Shown: positions 8,916-17,174 of the stretch, piece after piece | Layout: each line of letters starts with the position of its first letter | Numbering within the stretch: the stretch's first letter is position 1 | Assembly (NCBI GenBank): GCA_020638975.1 | Contig: JACKHN010000005.1 | Location: 186,001-250,000 of the forward strand | DNA from: Planctomycetaceae bacterium | Lineage (GTDB): Bacteria > Planctomycetota > Planctomycetia > Pirellulales > Pirellulaceae | DNA length: 64,000 nt | Direction: 5' to 3' | Position numbers and translations under genes: made by a program | The notes under the pieces: generated by a model | The model's database searches: none | The model's input: the letters and a program-made list of their open reading frames with translations, nothing else | Told to the model about the DNA's origin: nothing

Positions 8916-10362
8916 CCCGAAGGAATGGCCGTTCCACATTCCCGGCGTGGACGTCGTGGACGCAAGGAATTATCTAACGAAAGAAGAGTTCAGCGAGTTG
9001 CGGTCGGTCAAGCTGATCAACCTCTGCCGGTCCTACCGCTATCAAAGCACCGGTTACTATGTGTCGCTCCTGGCGGAGGCTCGCGGACACCGACCACTGC
9101 CGAGCGTCAACGCCATCCAAGACATCAAGTCGCAAGCGATCGTAAGGCAAGTCTCCGCGGAGCTCGACGAATTGATCCAGAAGGACTTGGCCCGCATACA
9201 GTCCGATAAGTTCACACTTAGCATTTATTTTGGACGGAATCTGGCAAAAAAGTACGACAAGCTCGCACGTCACCTTTACAACTTGCTGCCCTCGCCACTT
9301 ATGCGAGCCCAGTTCGCCAAGGACAAGGAAGGCCATTGGACGTTGCGAAGCGCTTCGACGATCTCGGCAAATGCAATTCCCGAGTCACACCGCGATTTTT
9401 TGGCCGAAGTCGCGGCGGAACACTTTGCCGGTCGCACGAGCCGCGTCAAAAAGAAGACCAAGACACGCTACGATTTGGCGATTCTCTACAATCCTAACGA
9501 TCCTGAGCCGCCATCGAGTGAGAATGCTCTGAAGAAGTTCATCAAAGCCGGCGAAACGCTGGGCATCCGCAGCGAACTGATCACGCGTGATGATTACGGT
9601 CGACTCGCCGAATTTGACGCTTTATTCATACGCGACACGACGTACGTGAATCATCACACCTACCGCTTCGCCAGTCGTGCGGCGAATCAAGGACTCGTGG
9701 TGATCGATGATCCAGTGTCGATCGCTCGTTGCACGAATAAGGTCTATCTCGCCGAATTGTTGACGCGTCATAAGATCCCCACACCGAAAACGATGATCGT
9801 CCATCGTGACAACGCCAGCACGGTCGAGAAAGAGTTGGGGCTTCCTTGCGTGTTGAAGAAGCCCGATAGCGCGTTCTCGGTCGGTGTCACCAAGAGCGAG
9901 ACACCTGAAGAACTCGCCGAGCAATTGAAACAGTTACTCAGCGAATCGGATCTTGTGATCGCGCAAGCTTTTCTTCCCACGACATTCGATTGGCGGATTG
10001 GCATCATCGACGGTAAGCCGCTGTACGCCTGTAAATATCACATGGCGAGGAATCACTGGCAGATCATTCGGCAAGAGAGTCAAGACGATGGACGCTATGG
10101 CCGCGTAGAGACCTTTCCGGTCGAGTCGGCGCCTCGAAAGGCAGTCAGTATGGCGTTGAAGGCCGCCAACTTGATCGGCAACAGTCTCTATGGTGTTGAC
10201 GTCAAACAATCCGGCGACAAGTTCTACATCATCGAGATCAACGACAATCCCACCATCGACTATGGCGAGGAGGACGCCGTACTTCGGGATGAACTGTACC
10301 TACGAATCATGGGCGTGTTTTTGTCGAGGATCGAGCAGGCCAAATCCGGAGCACGCTGGTAA
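8890..10362 (+). CDS. RimK-like ATP-grasp ligase with N-terminal RLAN domain
   Basis: 490 residues, GTG start inside the end of the protease gene. Residues ~1-150 look like the RLAN domain (RimK-like ATP-grasp N-terminal), with LINLCRSYRYQSTGYYVSLLAEARGH as its conserved core. Residues ~195-480 are an ATP-grasp domain: NKVYLAELLTRHKIPTP, VLKKPDSAFSVGV (ATP-binding lysines and loop), DWRIGIIDGKPLYACKYHM, and the Mg-binding end FYIIEINDNPTIDYGEED. RimK-type enzymes ligate amino acids, often glutamate, to carboxylates of proteins or small molecules using ATP. It is shorter in its N-terminal part and different from ribosomal-protein-S6-modifying RimK. Acceptor and amino acid are unknown. Confidence 0.93.
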   Translation: MATLIVVNDPKEWPFHIPGVDVVDARNYLTKEEFSELRSVKLINLCRSYRYQSTGYYVSLLAEARGHRPLPSVNAIQDIKSQAIVRQVSAELDELIQKDLARIQSDKFTLSIYFGRNLAKKYDKLARHLYNLLPSPLMRAQFAKDKEGHWTLRSASTISANAIPESHRDFLAEVAAEHFAGRTSRVKKKTKTRYDLAILYNPNDPEPPSSENALKKFIKAGETLGIRSELITRDDYGRLAEFDALFIRDTTYVNHHTYRFASRAANQGLVVIDDPVSIARCTNKVYLAELLTRHKIPTPKTMIVHRDNASTVEKELGLPCVLKKPDSAFSVGVTKSETPEELAEQLKQLLSESDLVIAQAFLPTTFDWRIGIIDGKPLYACKYHMARNHWQIIRQESQDDGRYGRVETFPVESAPRKAVSMALKAANLIGNSLYGVDVKQSGDKFYIIEINDNPTIDYGEEDAVLRDELYLRIMGVFLSRIEQAKSGARW

Positions 10363-11594
10363 TGGCAAAAACTCTAAGCCTGTTCGAAGCGTTTGGCATC
10401 GAGTTGGAGTACATGATCGTCGCGGCAGACTCGCTGGATGTCTGTCCGATTACGGATCGTGTACTCCACGCAGTCGCTGGCGCTTACGAAGCGGAAGTTG
10501 AACTTGGTGATATCTCTTGGTCCAACGAATTGGCACTGCACGTCATCGAGTTAAAGACGACCGATCCCATCGGCTCGCTCGACGGTTTGGCCGATCGGTT
10601 TCAAGCCAATGTCGTTCGGATCAATGACCTGCTCTTACCGCACAACGCTCGACTGATGCCTACGGCAACTCATCCGTGGATGAATCCGCATACGGAACTG
10701 AAGCTCTGGCCACACGATTACAACGCGGTGTATGAAGCCTTCAATCGCGTGTTCGATTGCACAGGCCACGGTTGGGCGAACTTGCAAAGCGTTCACATCA
10801 ACTTGCCGTTCGCCAACGATGAAGAATTCGGACGTCTCCATGCCGCAATCCGTGTACTGTTGCCGCTTCTGCCTGCGTTGGCGGCCAGTTCACCGATTCT
10901 CGAACGTCGGGCCAGCGGCTTCTGCGACACGCGACTCGAAGTCTATCGAACGAATGCAAAGCGAGTTCCATCCGTCAGCGGGATGGTGATTCCCGAAGCG
11001 GTCTTCACGCGTGAAGCTTACCAACACGAGATCTTCGCAAAGATGTACGCCGACATCGCACCACTCGATCCAGACGGCACCTTGCAACACGAGTGGTTGA
11101 ATTCGCGTGGAGCCATCGCACGCTTCGACCGCAATGCCATCGAGATTCGCGTGCTCGATATTCAAGAGTGCCCCGTCGCCGATCTTGCCATCTGCCGGCT
11201 GATTGTCGATACCTTGCAGCGTTTGGTGGCTGAAGAGTGGAGCAGCACAGAGTCGCAGCAGGCACTTCTCACGGAACAACTCGCATCAATTCTGCAGTCG
11301 GTCATTCGCGACGCTGACGAGGCACTCATTGAAGACCCGCAGTATTTGCAGGCCTTTGGGATGTCGACACCTGTCACCGCAAGTGAGTTCTGGCGGCATT
11401 TGGCGGCACCGCTGATTGAGTCGACGAACGAGCATCAACACGCTTTGCGTCTTGTCCTCGATCAAGGGCCTCTAGCGCGACGTATCCTCAAGCATATTGC
11501 ACGCGGTCCGTCGGAAGCCAGGCTGCGCGACACCTATCGCGAACTTAGCGATTGCCTAGCGACGGGCAAGATGTTTCAACCCGATGAAGCGTGA
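10362..11594 (+). CDS. GCS2-like carboxylate-amine ligase
   Basis: 410 residues, starts at a TAATG junction with the ATP-grasp gene. It resembles the glutamate-cysteine ligase type 2 (YbdK-like) family: FGIELEYMIV at the N-terminus gives the metal-binding Glu pair, HVIELKT and THPWMNP follow, then HGWANLQSVHINLPF, and RFDRNAIEIRVLDIQECP towards the C-terminus. Glutamine-synthetase-fold ligases of this type join an amino group to a carboxylate with ATP. True glutathione synthesis is unlikely here because no glutathione synthetase is nearby; the paired RimK-like ligase suggests instead a short gamma-linked or amide-linked product. Cytoplasmic. Confidence 0.9.
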   Translation: MAKTLSLFEAFGIELEYMIVAADSLDVCPITDRVLHAVAGAYEAEVELGDISWSNELALHVIELKTTDPIGSLDGLADRFQANVVRINDLLLPHNARLMPTATHPWMNPHTELKLWPHDYNAVYEAFNRVFDCTGHGWANLQSVHINLPFANDEEFGRLHAAIRVLLPLLPALAASSPILERRASGFCDTRLEVYRTNAKRVPSVSGMVIPEAVFTREAYQHEIFAKMYADIAPLDPDGTLQHEWLNSRGAIARFDRNAIEIRVLDIQECPVADLAICRLIVDTLQRLVAEEWSSTESQQALLTEQLASILQSVIRDADEALIEDPQYLQAFGMSTPVTASEFWRHLAAPLIESTNEHQHALRLVLDQGPLARRILKHIARGPSEARLRDTYRELSDCLATGKMFQPDEA

Positions 11595-12288
11595 AGTCAT
11601 CATCAGCTCCGAGCATGCAACCTGCGACGTCCCGTCGGCGTTCAAGGCGTTGTTTCGCGGACAGGGTGACGTCTTGCGAAGTCATCGTGGATACGACCCA
11701 CATTCGATCGATATGGCGACTGCTCTCGCCACGCGATTGAATTGCAAGTTGTTTCAAGGGTCAGTCTCACGTCTGCTGGTCGAGCTCAACCGTTCACTCG
11801 GCCATAAGGCGTTGTTTTCAGAGTTCTCACGATCGCTTAGCGAGATGCATAAGACGAAGCTCTTGAACGACTATTATTTCCCGTATCGGGATGCGATCGA
11901 GCGCGAAATTCGAGCGCGAGTTCAGAAACGGCGAACCGTCCTGCACCTGAGCGTCCACACCTTCACGCCGATACTTGATGGCAAGCCTCGTATTGCCGAT
12001 GTCGGCTTGTTGTTTGATCCGTCGCGCGAACAAGAGGCCGTATTGATGCGAACTTGGCAGCGGGTGATTTCCAAGCAACTTCCCGAGTTGCGAACTCGGA
12101 GAAACTATCCCTATCACGGTCGATCTGACGGACTGACCACCGCGTTGCGTCTCAAGTTCCCGGACGCGAACTATCTCGGTATCGAGATTGAAGTACGCAA
12201 TTCGCTAAGTCCTAGCAGTGCGACATGGCGGGCATTGGCCGACGTGTTCGTTCGGCTCGCCAACGAGTTCTGTGGGTCGAATGGTTGA
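11584..12288 (+). CDS. N-formylglutamate amidohydrolase-like metallohydrolase
   Basis: 234 residues, ATG 11 bp inside the end of the GCS2-like gene. It fits the N-formylglutamate amidohydrolase family: ISSEHATCDVP (metal His/Glu block), RGYDPHSIDMATALATRL, SRLLVELNRS (substrate-binding Arg/Asn), VLHLSVHTFTP (metal His), VGLLFDPSREQE, and a final GIEIEVRN. The family cleaves N-formyl-Glu and related N-acyl or amide groups. As the last gene of the amidoligase operon it may remove a protecting group or recycle the product. No histidine-degradation genes are nearby, so a role in that pathway is unlikely. Confidence 0.9.
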   Translation: MKREVIISSEHATCDVPSAFKALFRGQGDVLRSHRGYDPHSIDMATALATRLNCKLFQGSVSRLLVELNRSLGHKALFSEFSRSLSEMHKTKLLNDYYFPYRDAIEREIRARVQKRRTVLHLSVHTFTPILDGKPRIADVGLLFDPSREQEAVLMRTWQRVISKQLPELRTRRNYPYHGRSDGLTTALRLKFPDANYLGIEIEVRNSLSPSSATWRALADVFVRLANEFCGSNG

Positions 12289-12633
12289 ATTGAGACGCTC
12301 AGAACGATTCTAAGGAATAGGTCAGAAATAACTTCGGCATTCCAAGAGTAGGGTCCGCTGTGCGGACCAGGAATCCCTGGGGTCCGCACAGCGGACCCTA
12401 CGCAAAAGAAAAAGTTGTTGTTGAGCCGGTCCTAAGGATCAGAATGCTAAGATTTCTGAACTGGCGAAGCTCTGGCAGTGCTATCAAGCTTGCCATTTTT
12501 TCGGAACGAAACCTTGACTCGCGCGCTACACTTTAACAAACGCTACTCTGCGCGCGGCTTGCGACGTCATCGGCTTAAACACCGGTTAAACTTGCTTAGG
12601 CTAGATGTTCCGTCAGTTACACGAGGCAACCGG
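12289..12633. other. Intergenic gap downstream of amidoligase operon
   Basis: 345 bp holding the family-C palindrome at 12348-12401, which probably also ends transcription of the operon, and an AT-richer stretch with likely promoter elements for the DUF1571 gene. An open frame begins at 12478, but it lacks a ribosome site until ATG 12634. Confidence 0.5.
12348..12401. repeat. Palindromic element, family C (copy 1)
   Basis: GTAGGGTCCGCTGTGCGGACC (position 12348 on) faces its inverted copy GGTCCGCACAGCGGACCCTAC ending at 12401, with a short spacer. Near copies lie at 13574-13626 and, inside a coding gene, at 26328-26388. It makes a very stable hairpin but has no T-tract. Confidence 0.88.
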
Positions 12634-13536
12634 ATGTTAAGGCTCTCTGCACCGACGTACGTGTTCATATTGGTCGCGATGCCTGCATTCCAGGCGAGCG
12701 GCCAAGAAGCCACCACCGCGCGCAAGGTGCTTCTTCCATCCGTGACGGAAGACACCTCTTTAGATCCCTCGCTTCTCGATACGGACAAATTGCCAGAAAG
12801 TTGGGAGAAGCATCCGCTTGCACGAGCCCTAAAGTTTGCAACGGACCGGCAAGAATTCATCGATGAACAGGTGAACGACTTCAGTTGCGTATTGGCTAAG
12901 CGAGAGCGAATCAATGGGCGGTTGCGTGATTACGAGTACCTTCGTACCAACGTTCGCCGTGAACGTCAGAGTGGGGAAGAGATAATTCCCTTCTCCGTCT
13001 ACGCCGAGTTCCTTGCGCCAGCGAAGGTTCAAGGCCGCAAGGTGCTGTATGTCGAGGGACGGAACGACAACAAGATGTTAGTCAGGAACGGCGGCTTGCG
13101 GTTCGGGCATGTTGTTGTCAACATTTCTCCGACCAGCGATGCGGCGCTCCGCGAAACTCGCTATCCGATCACGGAACTCGGGTTGAGCAACGTCGTTGGG
13201 CGGTTAATTGACCAGGCAAGGCACGATATCATCGCGGACCCTGATGCCAAGAACACGGAAGTCACTTTCTATCTCGGGGCCGAGATAGATGGTCGTGTCT
13301 GCACTCACATTCGCGTGACTCATCCGACCGAGGATCACACGTTTGCTTTCCACCAAGCAAATATCTTTGTCGATGACAAACTGAATGTTCCGCTGCGAGT
13401 GGAAACGTACACATGGCCCAAGGCGGAAGGCGAGCCCGCGCTGCTGGTGGAAGAGTATACCTACATGCGGCTGAAGCTGAACGTCGGCCTGACGGATCGC
13501 GACTTCACGGAAGAACTTGTCCGCTCGCAACCATAG
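12634..13536 (+). CDS. DUF1571 family exported protein
   Basis: About 300 residues from ATG 12634, chosen because CGAGG lies 7 nt upstream and because the next residues (RLSAPTYVFILVAMPAFQASGQ) make a clean signal peptide; the frame is open back to 12478. The mature part carries the DUF1571 pattern: FSCVLAKRERINGRL, EFLAPAKVQGRKVLYVEGRNDNKMLV, then VTFYLGAEIDGRVCTHIRVTHP and PLRVETYTWP..G.PALLVEEYTYMRLKLNVGLTDRDF. The family is typical of planctomycetes and its fold resembles outer-membrane-lipoprotein sorting (LolA-like) proteins. Function not known. Periplasmic or surface location expected. Confidence 0.88.
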   Translation: MLRLSAPTYVFILVAMPAFQASGQEATTARKVLLPSVTEDTSLDPSLLDTDKLPESWEKHPLARALKFATDRQEFIDEQVNDFSCVLAKRERINGRLRDYEYLRTNVRRERQSGEEIIPFSVYAEFLAPAKVQGRKVLYVEGRNDNKMLVRNGGLRFGHVVVNISPTSDAALRETRYPITELGLSNVVGRLIDQARHDIIADPDAKNTEVTFYLGAEIDGRVCTHIRVTHPTEDHTFAFHQANIFVDDKLNVPLRVETYTWPKAEGEPALLVEEYTYMRLKLNVGLTDRDFTEELVRSQP

Positions 13537-13573
13537 CGGCCTGATAGTCGGTACGTCGCAGAGTTGTAGAGTT

Positions 13574-13626
13574 GTAGGGTCCGCTGTGCGGACCGCACGG
13601 GGAATGGTCCGTACAGCGGACCCTAC
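13574..13626. repeat. Palindromic element, family C (copy 2)
   Basis: GTAGGGTCCGCTGTGCGGACC and the inverted GGTCCGTACAGCGGACCCTAC (one mismatch to the other arm) flank a 12-base spacer. It follows the DUF1571 gene stop by about 38 bp. Confidence 0.87.
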
Positions 13627-13751
13627 TTTAGCTCGCTCGGGACCAGTAGCGAGAACCACGGGGCACACGGCGAGGCGGGAACTACTTGTGTCGCGCCGCT
13701 TCCGTGTCTACGCTAACCTCCATCAGCCATTTCATCCCTCGGAGCATTATC

Positions 13752-14168
13752 ATGCAAGAGTTCATTCACGCCATCGCCAAACAGCTCGGAATCGATGAAG
13801 CCACCGCCGAAAAAGCGACGGCAATCATTCTGGGATTCATCAAGTCGAAGCTGGCAAGTGGCGAGTTCGGTCAACTTGCTTCCAAGATCCCAGGTCTGGC
13901 CAAGCTTGCTGAAAAGGGAGCGAGCGGCAGTGCTTCGGGAGGCGGCGGTCTGTTGGGTGGCATGATGAAGATGGCATCGTCCGCGATCGGCGGCGAAGCT
14001 GGCGACGCGCTGGAACTAACGGGCAAACTGAAAGATGCCGGGTTGGATATCGGTCAGCTTGGTTCGTTCGGTACGCAATTCGTGGACTTCATCAAGGACA
14101 AAGCCGGCCAGGGAGCGGTCGACACGATTCTGTCGCAAATGCCGGAACTAAAGAAACTGCTCGGCTGA
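13752..14168 (+). CDS. Small helical protein, DUF2780/DUF2267-like
   Basis: 138 residues from ATG 13752, supported by GGAG 7 nt upstream; the frame is open to 13686 but without a ribosome site. It starts with MQEFIHAIAKQLGIDEATAEKA, an amphipathic helical pattern like that of DUF2780/DUF2267 proteins, followed by a Gly/Ser-rich hinge (about residues 58-75, GASGSASGGGGLLGGMM) and a second helical half that ends in LSQMPELKKLLG. No signal peptide or membrane segment. Function unknown. Confidence 0.8.
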   Translation: MQEFIHAIAKQLGIDEATAEKATAIILGFIKSKLASGEFGQLASKIPGLAKLAEKGASGSASGGGGLLGGMMKMASSAIGGEAGDALELTGKLKDAGLDIGQLGSFGTQFVDFIKDKAGQGAVDTILSQMPELKKLLG

Positions 14169-14195
14169 GCGATTTCATATGCAGACGCGAGTCAA

Positions 14196-15464
14196 TCAGT
14201 TAACAACAACGCGGGCATGAAGCCAGTTGGCGTAATCGCGAGTATCCACGCGGTCTGCCATTTCGACGATTAAGGCCATTCGCGTCGCACCTGTGATATC
14301 CAATGCAACCGGAAGCGAAAGCTCGCCGCCGCGAACGATTGGGCTAGTGAAGTCTAGCTTCCAGGTTGCTGCACCCGATTCGTCGGTCCGTTCGACGAGC
14401 ACTCGATAGACCACACTCCCCTGGTCCCCAGCGTGATCATCCAGCGCGAGGTCTGCTTGGAAGCTTTGGTAGTTGCCATCAAGATTATAGGCGACTCGGG
14501 ATGTGCTGTGCATGCCAAGCCCTTTAAGAACGATCTTGCCATCGTTGCGCAGCCGACCACCAAGCGTGTTCGTCGCTATGCCCAGCGGCCACTCCAACTG
14601 GAGGAAGGGGATCGACTTGAAGCCGACTGCCGGCAAATCCGACAGATAGGCAACTCGTTCATTTCGAGGCTGAAGCAACGTCAAGCGTTCTCGAATCGCA
14701 TCGCTGCTCAACTGCAAGGACGCACCTGACGCGGTAACGATTTCCGTCAAACCTGATTCGGATCGCGTCAATCTGGACGCAGAGATGAGACTGCCATCGT
14801 TAAAGCCTAATACACAGTTCGTCGGCGAGGCGGATGGTGCCCTGTGGCGAAAGCTTATTGCCGAAATCTCTTCGACGTTGACCGACGTGGTCACTTCACC
14901 GCCAGGTAACTCGATACCGATGGAAACGAGACCAAACAACCCACCACCATCGCGTTCCGTCGTCGGCAAGAGCCTTCCCGAGATGGCATCATTGCTCACA
15001 AGTGCCACGCGATCGGCAGCCTGATCGTCACGCAACGATCGCCATTGACGGTCTCGGTCCAGCGGATCGGCGGCAGGAAGCACGAGGCAAGCACGTACTA
15101 GTCGGCGATCGATTCGAACATCGCCCCATAAGCGCGAGGCAAGCGTTACCGATTCGTCTTCGATGCGTACAATATCACCCACGATAACCGTATCATCGGT
15201 GAGGAGGACTTGCGAAGATCGATCGTCATCTGAGTAAGTTCCCCACAAAGTGTACTCCGTGGCTGTGATCGACTTCGTCACTCCCTCCGCGCTGACTTCG
15301 ATGCTCCAATCGGACCGCAACGCTTCGATCGTCGCGGCAACTGTGACTCCGTCGGACATGACCAACGACCGCAATTGTTTCTCGTTACTGTTTCCCGTCG
15401 CGACGTATCCGGACGCGACCAATGCGACGATGTAGAGCAGTCGGTGTGTTGTTCTTGTTGCCAT
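14196..15464 (-). CDS. Secreted NPCBM/NEW2-domain protein
   Basis: 422 residues with an N-terminal signal (RLLYIVALVASGYVATG). The middle (about 40-260) is beta-rich and repetitive with paired stretches such as DGVTVAATIEAL, DDTVIVGDIVRI and NDGSLISASRLTR, likely tandem small beta domains. The C-terminal ~150 residues form an NPCBM-type carbohydrate-binding jelly roll: GKIVLKGLGMHSTSRVAYNLDG, FQADLALDDHAGDQGSVVYRVLVE, and RMALIVEMADRVDTRDYANWLHARVV. Last gene of the six-gene operon, 3 bp after the toroid gene. Probably binds sugars at the cell surface. Confidence 0.85.
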   Translation of the reverse strand: MATRTTHRLLYIVALVASGYVATGNSNEKQLRSLVMSDGVTVAATIEALRSDWSIEVSAEGVTKSITATEYTLWGTYSDDDRSSQVLLTDDTVIVGDIVRIEDESVTLASRLWGDVRIDRRLVRACLVLPAADPLDRDRQWRSLRDDQAADRVALVSNDAISGRLLPTTERDGGGLFGLVSIGIELPGGEVTTSVNVEEISAISFRHRAPSASPTNCVLGFNDGSLISASRLTRSESGLTEIVTASGASLQLSSDAIRERLTLLQPRNERVAYLSDLPAVGFKSIPFLQLEWPLGIATNTLGGRLRNDGKIVLKGLGMHSTSRVAYNLDGNYQSFQADLALDDHAGDQGSVVYRVLVERTDESGAATWKLDFTSPIVRGGELSLPVALDITGATRMALIVEMADRVDTRDYANWLHARVVVN

Positions 15465-15467
15465 CGT

Positions 15468-16514
15468 TTAACGCTCGAAGATCGGCAAGTAACTTTCGGG
15501 CATCCTCAAAATAAGGCACGCCATGGCAGTCCCGTATTCAGAGCTGATCGCATCGCTCCACGACCCGTTGTCTCGTTGCTCGTCGAGCAACGTATCGCGA
15601 ATCGCCGGATACCACGCGTTCCAAGCCCGTCCACCGGCCTGCCACATGGCCTGCACCGCGTAGTAGTGTCCGTAGAAGAAGTACTGTCGGTCGTCGTGTC
15701 CACTCTGATCCGGCGGAAACTGCATCACGTACTCCAGTCCCTTCGTCAATACCTCCCCTTCATAGATCCCAGCGTTGTACATTGCCACCAAGGCGGCCGC
15801 CGATCGGGGAAAGCGACTCTCGCCGGGAGCATTTGCCATGTAGGCGAAGCCGCCGTCGTCGTTCTGGCAACGCTCGACGTACTTGATGGCTCGATCGATC
15901 GTGGCTTTGGGAACGAACACTCCGGTGTTATGAGCCGCGCGAAGGGCCATCACCTGACAGACCGTTACCGACAAATCTGCTTCGTCGCGTCGCGGTTCGT
16001 ACCGCCAACCACCTTCCTCGTTCTGGGTGTTGATAATGAGTTGGATCGCTTTTACAAGCTTCTGTCGCAAGTTGGGCTTGGGCGACGTTCCATAAGCCTC
16101 GGCAAGGAATAACGCGGCAAATCCATGTTCATACATGGGACCACGTGTATTGCTTTCGCCAGTCTGAATGAAACCACTATCGCGTGCATTGGCGAGTACG
16201 TAATCGATGCAGCCATTCAAATGTTGGCCGTACCTTCCGCGGCCCGGCAAGTTGCCTGCCGAGAGAAATGCCATCCCACACAAGCCCGCAACGGCCAGAT
16301 TGCTCTGATAAGGACCGATGCCAAACGAGCCCTCTTCCGTCTGCCGCGTCGCCAGGTACGCCAAACCAGCGTCAACCGCCTTGCGAGTTGTTTTGTCGAA
16401 GAAATTCTTGCGAGCTGGCTCGGACTCGAAATCCTGTCCCTGTGCAGATACCACGCCGCCGCTCAGCGTGAACGCCACGTGGGTTAAGAACGCTCTTCGC
16501 GTGTGATGTATCAC
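15468..16514 (-). CDS. Exported prenyltransferase/squalene-cyclase-like alpha-toroid protein
   Basis: 348 residues. The N-terminus HHTRRAFLTHVAFTLSGGVVSAQ has a twin-arginine-like signal. The mature part shows repeated alpha-hairpins with the QxxxGSFG / GGWRYEP / DGGFAY / DNGSW motifs of the prenyltransferase-squalene oxidase repeat superfamily, so an (alpha/alpha)6 toroid. The DxDD or metal-binding signatures of true terpene cyclases are not evident, and planctomycetes carry many such non-cyclase homologues beside VWA/BatA operons. Function unknown; exported. Confidence 0.87.
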   Translation of the reverse strand: MIHHTRRAFLTHVAFTLSGGVVSAQGQDFESEPARKNFFDKTTRKAVDAGLAYLATRQTEEGSFGIGPYQSNLAVAGLCGMAFLSAGNLPGRGRYGQHLNGCIDYVLANARDSGFIQTGESNTRGPMYEHGFAALFLAEAYGTSPKPNLRQKLVKAIQLIINTQNEEGGWRYEPRRDEADLSVTVCQVMALRAAHNTGVFVPKATIDRAIKYVERCQNDDGGFAYMANAPGESRFPRSAAALVAMYNAGIYEGEVLTKGLEYVMQFPPDQSGHDDRQYFFYGHYYAVQAMWQAGGRAWNAWYPAIRDTLLDEQRDNGSWSDAISSEYGTAMACLILRMPESYLPIFER

Positions 16515-16538
16515 TCACTTGCTCACATCTGAGTTCGG

Positions 16539-17174
16539 TTAGTTGCGAAGACGCCGCTGCTCTTCTGCCAGCCGTTTATAGTACTGCTTGATCACACGTT
16601 CGTAACGAGGTAAGAACTCTTCTTGCAGGGGACTTTGGATCTGTCCACGTAATTGAGCGGGCAATGTTCCCCAAATCGCCTCCAGCAAGTCATCAGGTTC
16701 GGTTGAGTCATCTCTGTCTCGCGACTGCGGATCACCGTCACTTCCATCGGCATTTGTCTTGCCAGCTTGATTAGAAGCTTCGTTGGCGGCAGATGCGGAC
16801 GAGCGACTGGCGTTCTGTTGCTCGGCGTTCTTCAACATCCTCGCTAGTTCCATCGCAATGTCGCTCTGCAACTGAGTCGTGGCGGCAGAAGTGTCGTCCC
16901 GACGCAGACGTTGCTCGACTTCTTGCATTAGTCGAGCCAAACCTGGAAGTGTACTTTTCGGCTGTGCCGCACCGAGATCTTCGCCGGCGATGTCCGCCGA
17001 GGGATTCGAACGCAGTGGCGGCAGGTCATCGAGCCCTTCCAATAATTGTGAGGCTACTTCTTCGGAGCGTTGTGACGTATCCTCGTCGTCTCCGTAAGTG
17101 GCAGAAACGCAAATCGCAACAATGCAGCAACCGATACTGAACAGGCACATCGAGGGTTTCAGCAGTATTTTCAT
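16539..17174 (-). CDS. Small secreted hypothetical protein of VWA/BatA operon
   Basis: 211 residues; no family recognised. It has a signal-like hydrophobic N-terminus (MCLFSIGCCIVAICVSATYG), a charged low-complexity middle (NASRSSASAANEASNQAGKTNADGSDGD), and a helical C-terminus ending in QYYKRLAEEQRRLRN preceded by WGTLPAQLRGQIQSPLQEEFLP. That C-terminal pattern is familiar from small proteins that follow the coiled-coil giant in planctomycete Bat operons. ATG overlaps the stop of the 1066-residue gene (ATGA). Confidence 0.75.
   Translation of the reverse strand: MKILLKPSMCLFSIGCCIVAICVSATYGDDEDTSQRSEEVASQLLEGLDDLPPLRSNPSADIAGEDLGAAQPKSTLPGLARLMQEVEQRLRRDDTSAATTQLQSDIAMELARMLKNAEQQNASRSSASAANEASNQAGKTNADGSDGDPQSRDRDDSTEPDDLLEAIWGTLPAQLRGQIQSPLQEEFLPRYERVIKQYYKRLAEEQRRLRN

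Noticed and set aside
10362..11594. Glutathione synthesis by the GCS2-like gene
   Set aside because: No glutathione synthetase is near and the operon partners are other amide-bond enzymes; a different product is more likely.
15468..16514. Terpene cyclase or hopanoid synthesis gene
   Set aside because: The toroid repeats match the superfamily, but the catalytic DxDD motif is not seen, a Tat-like signal is present and no isoprenoid genes are near.
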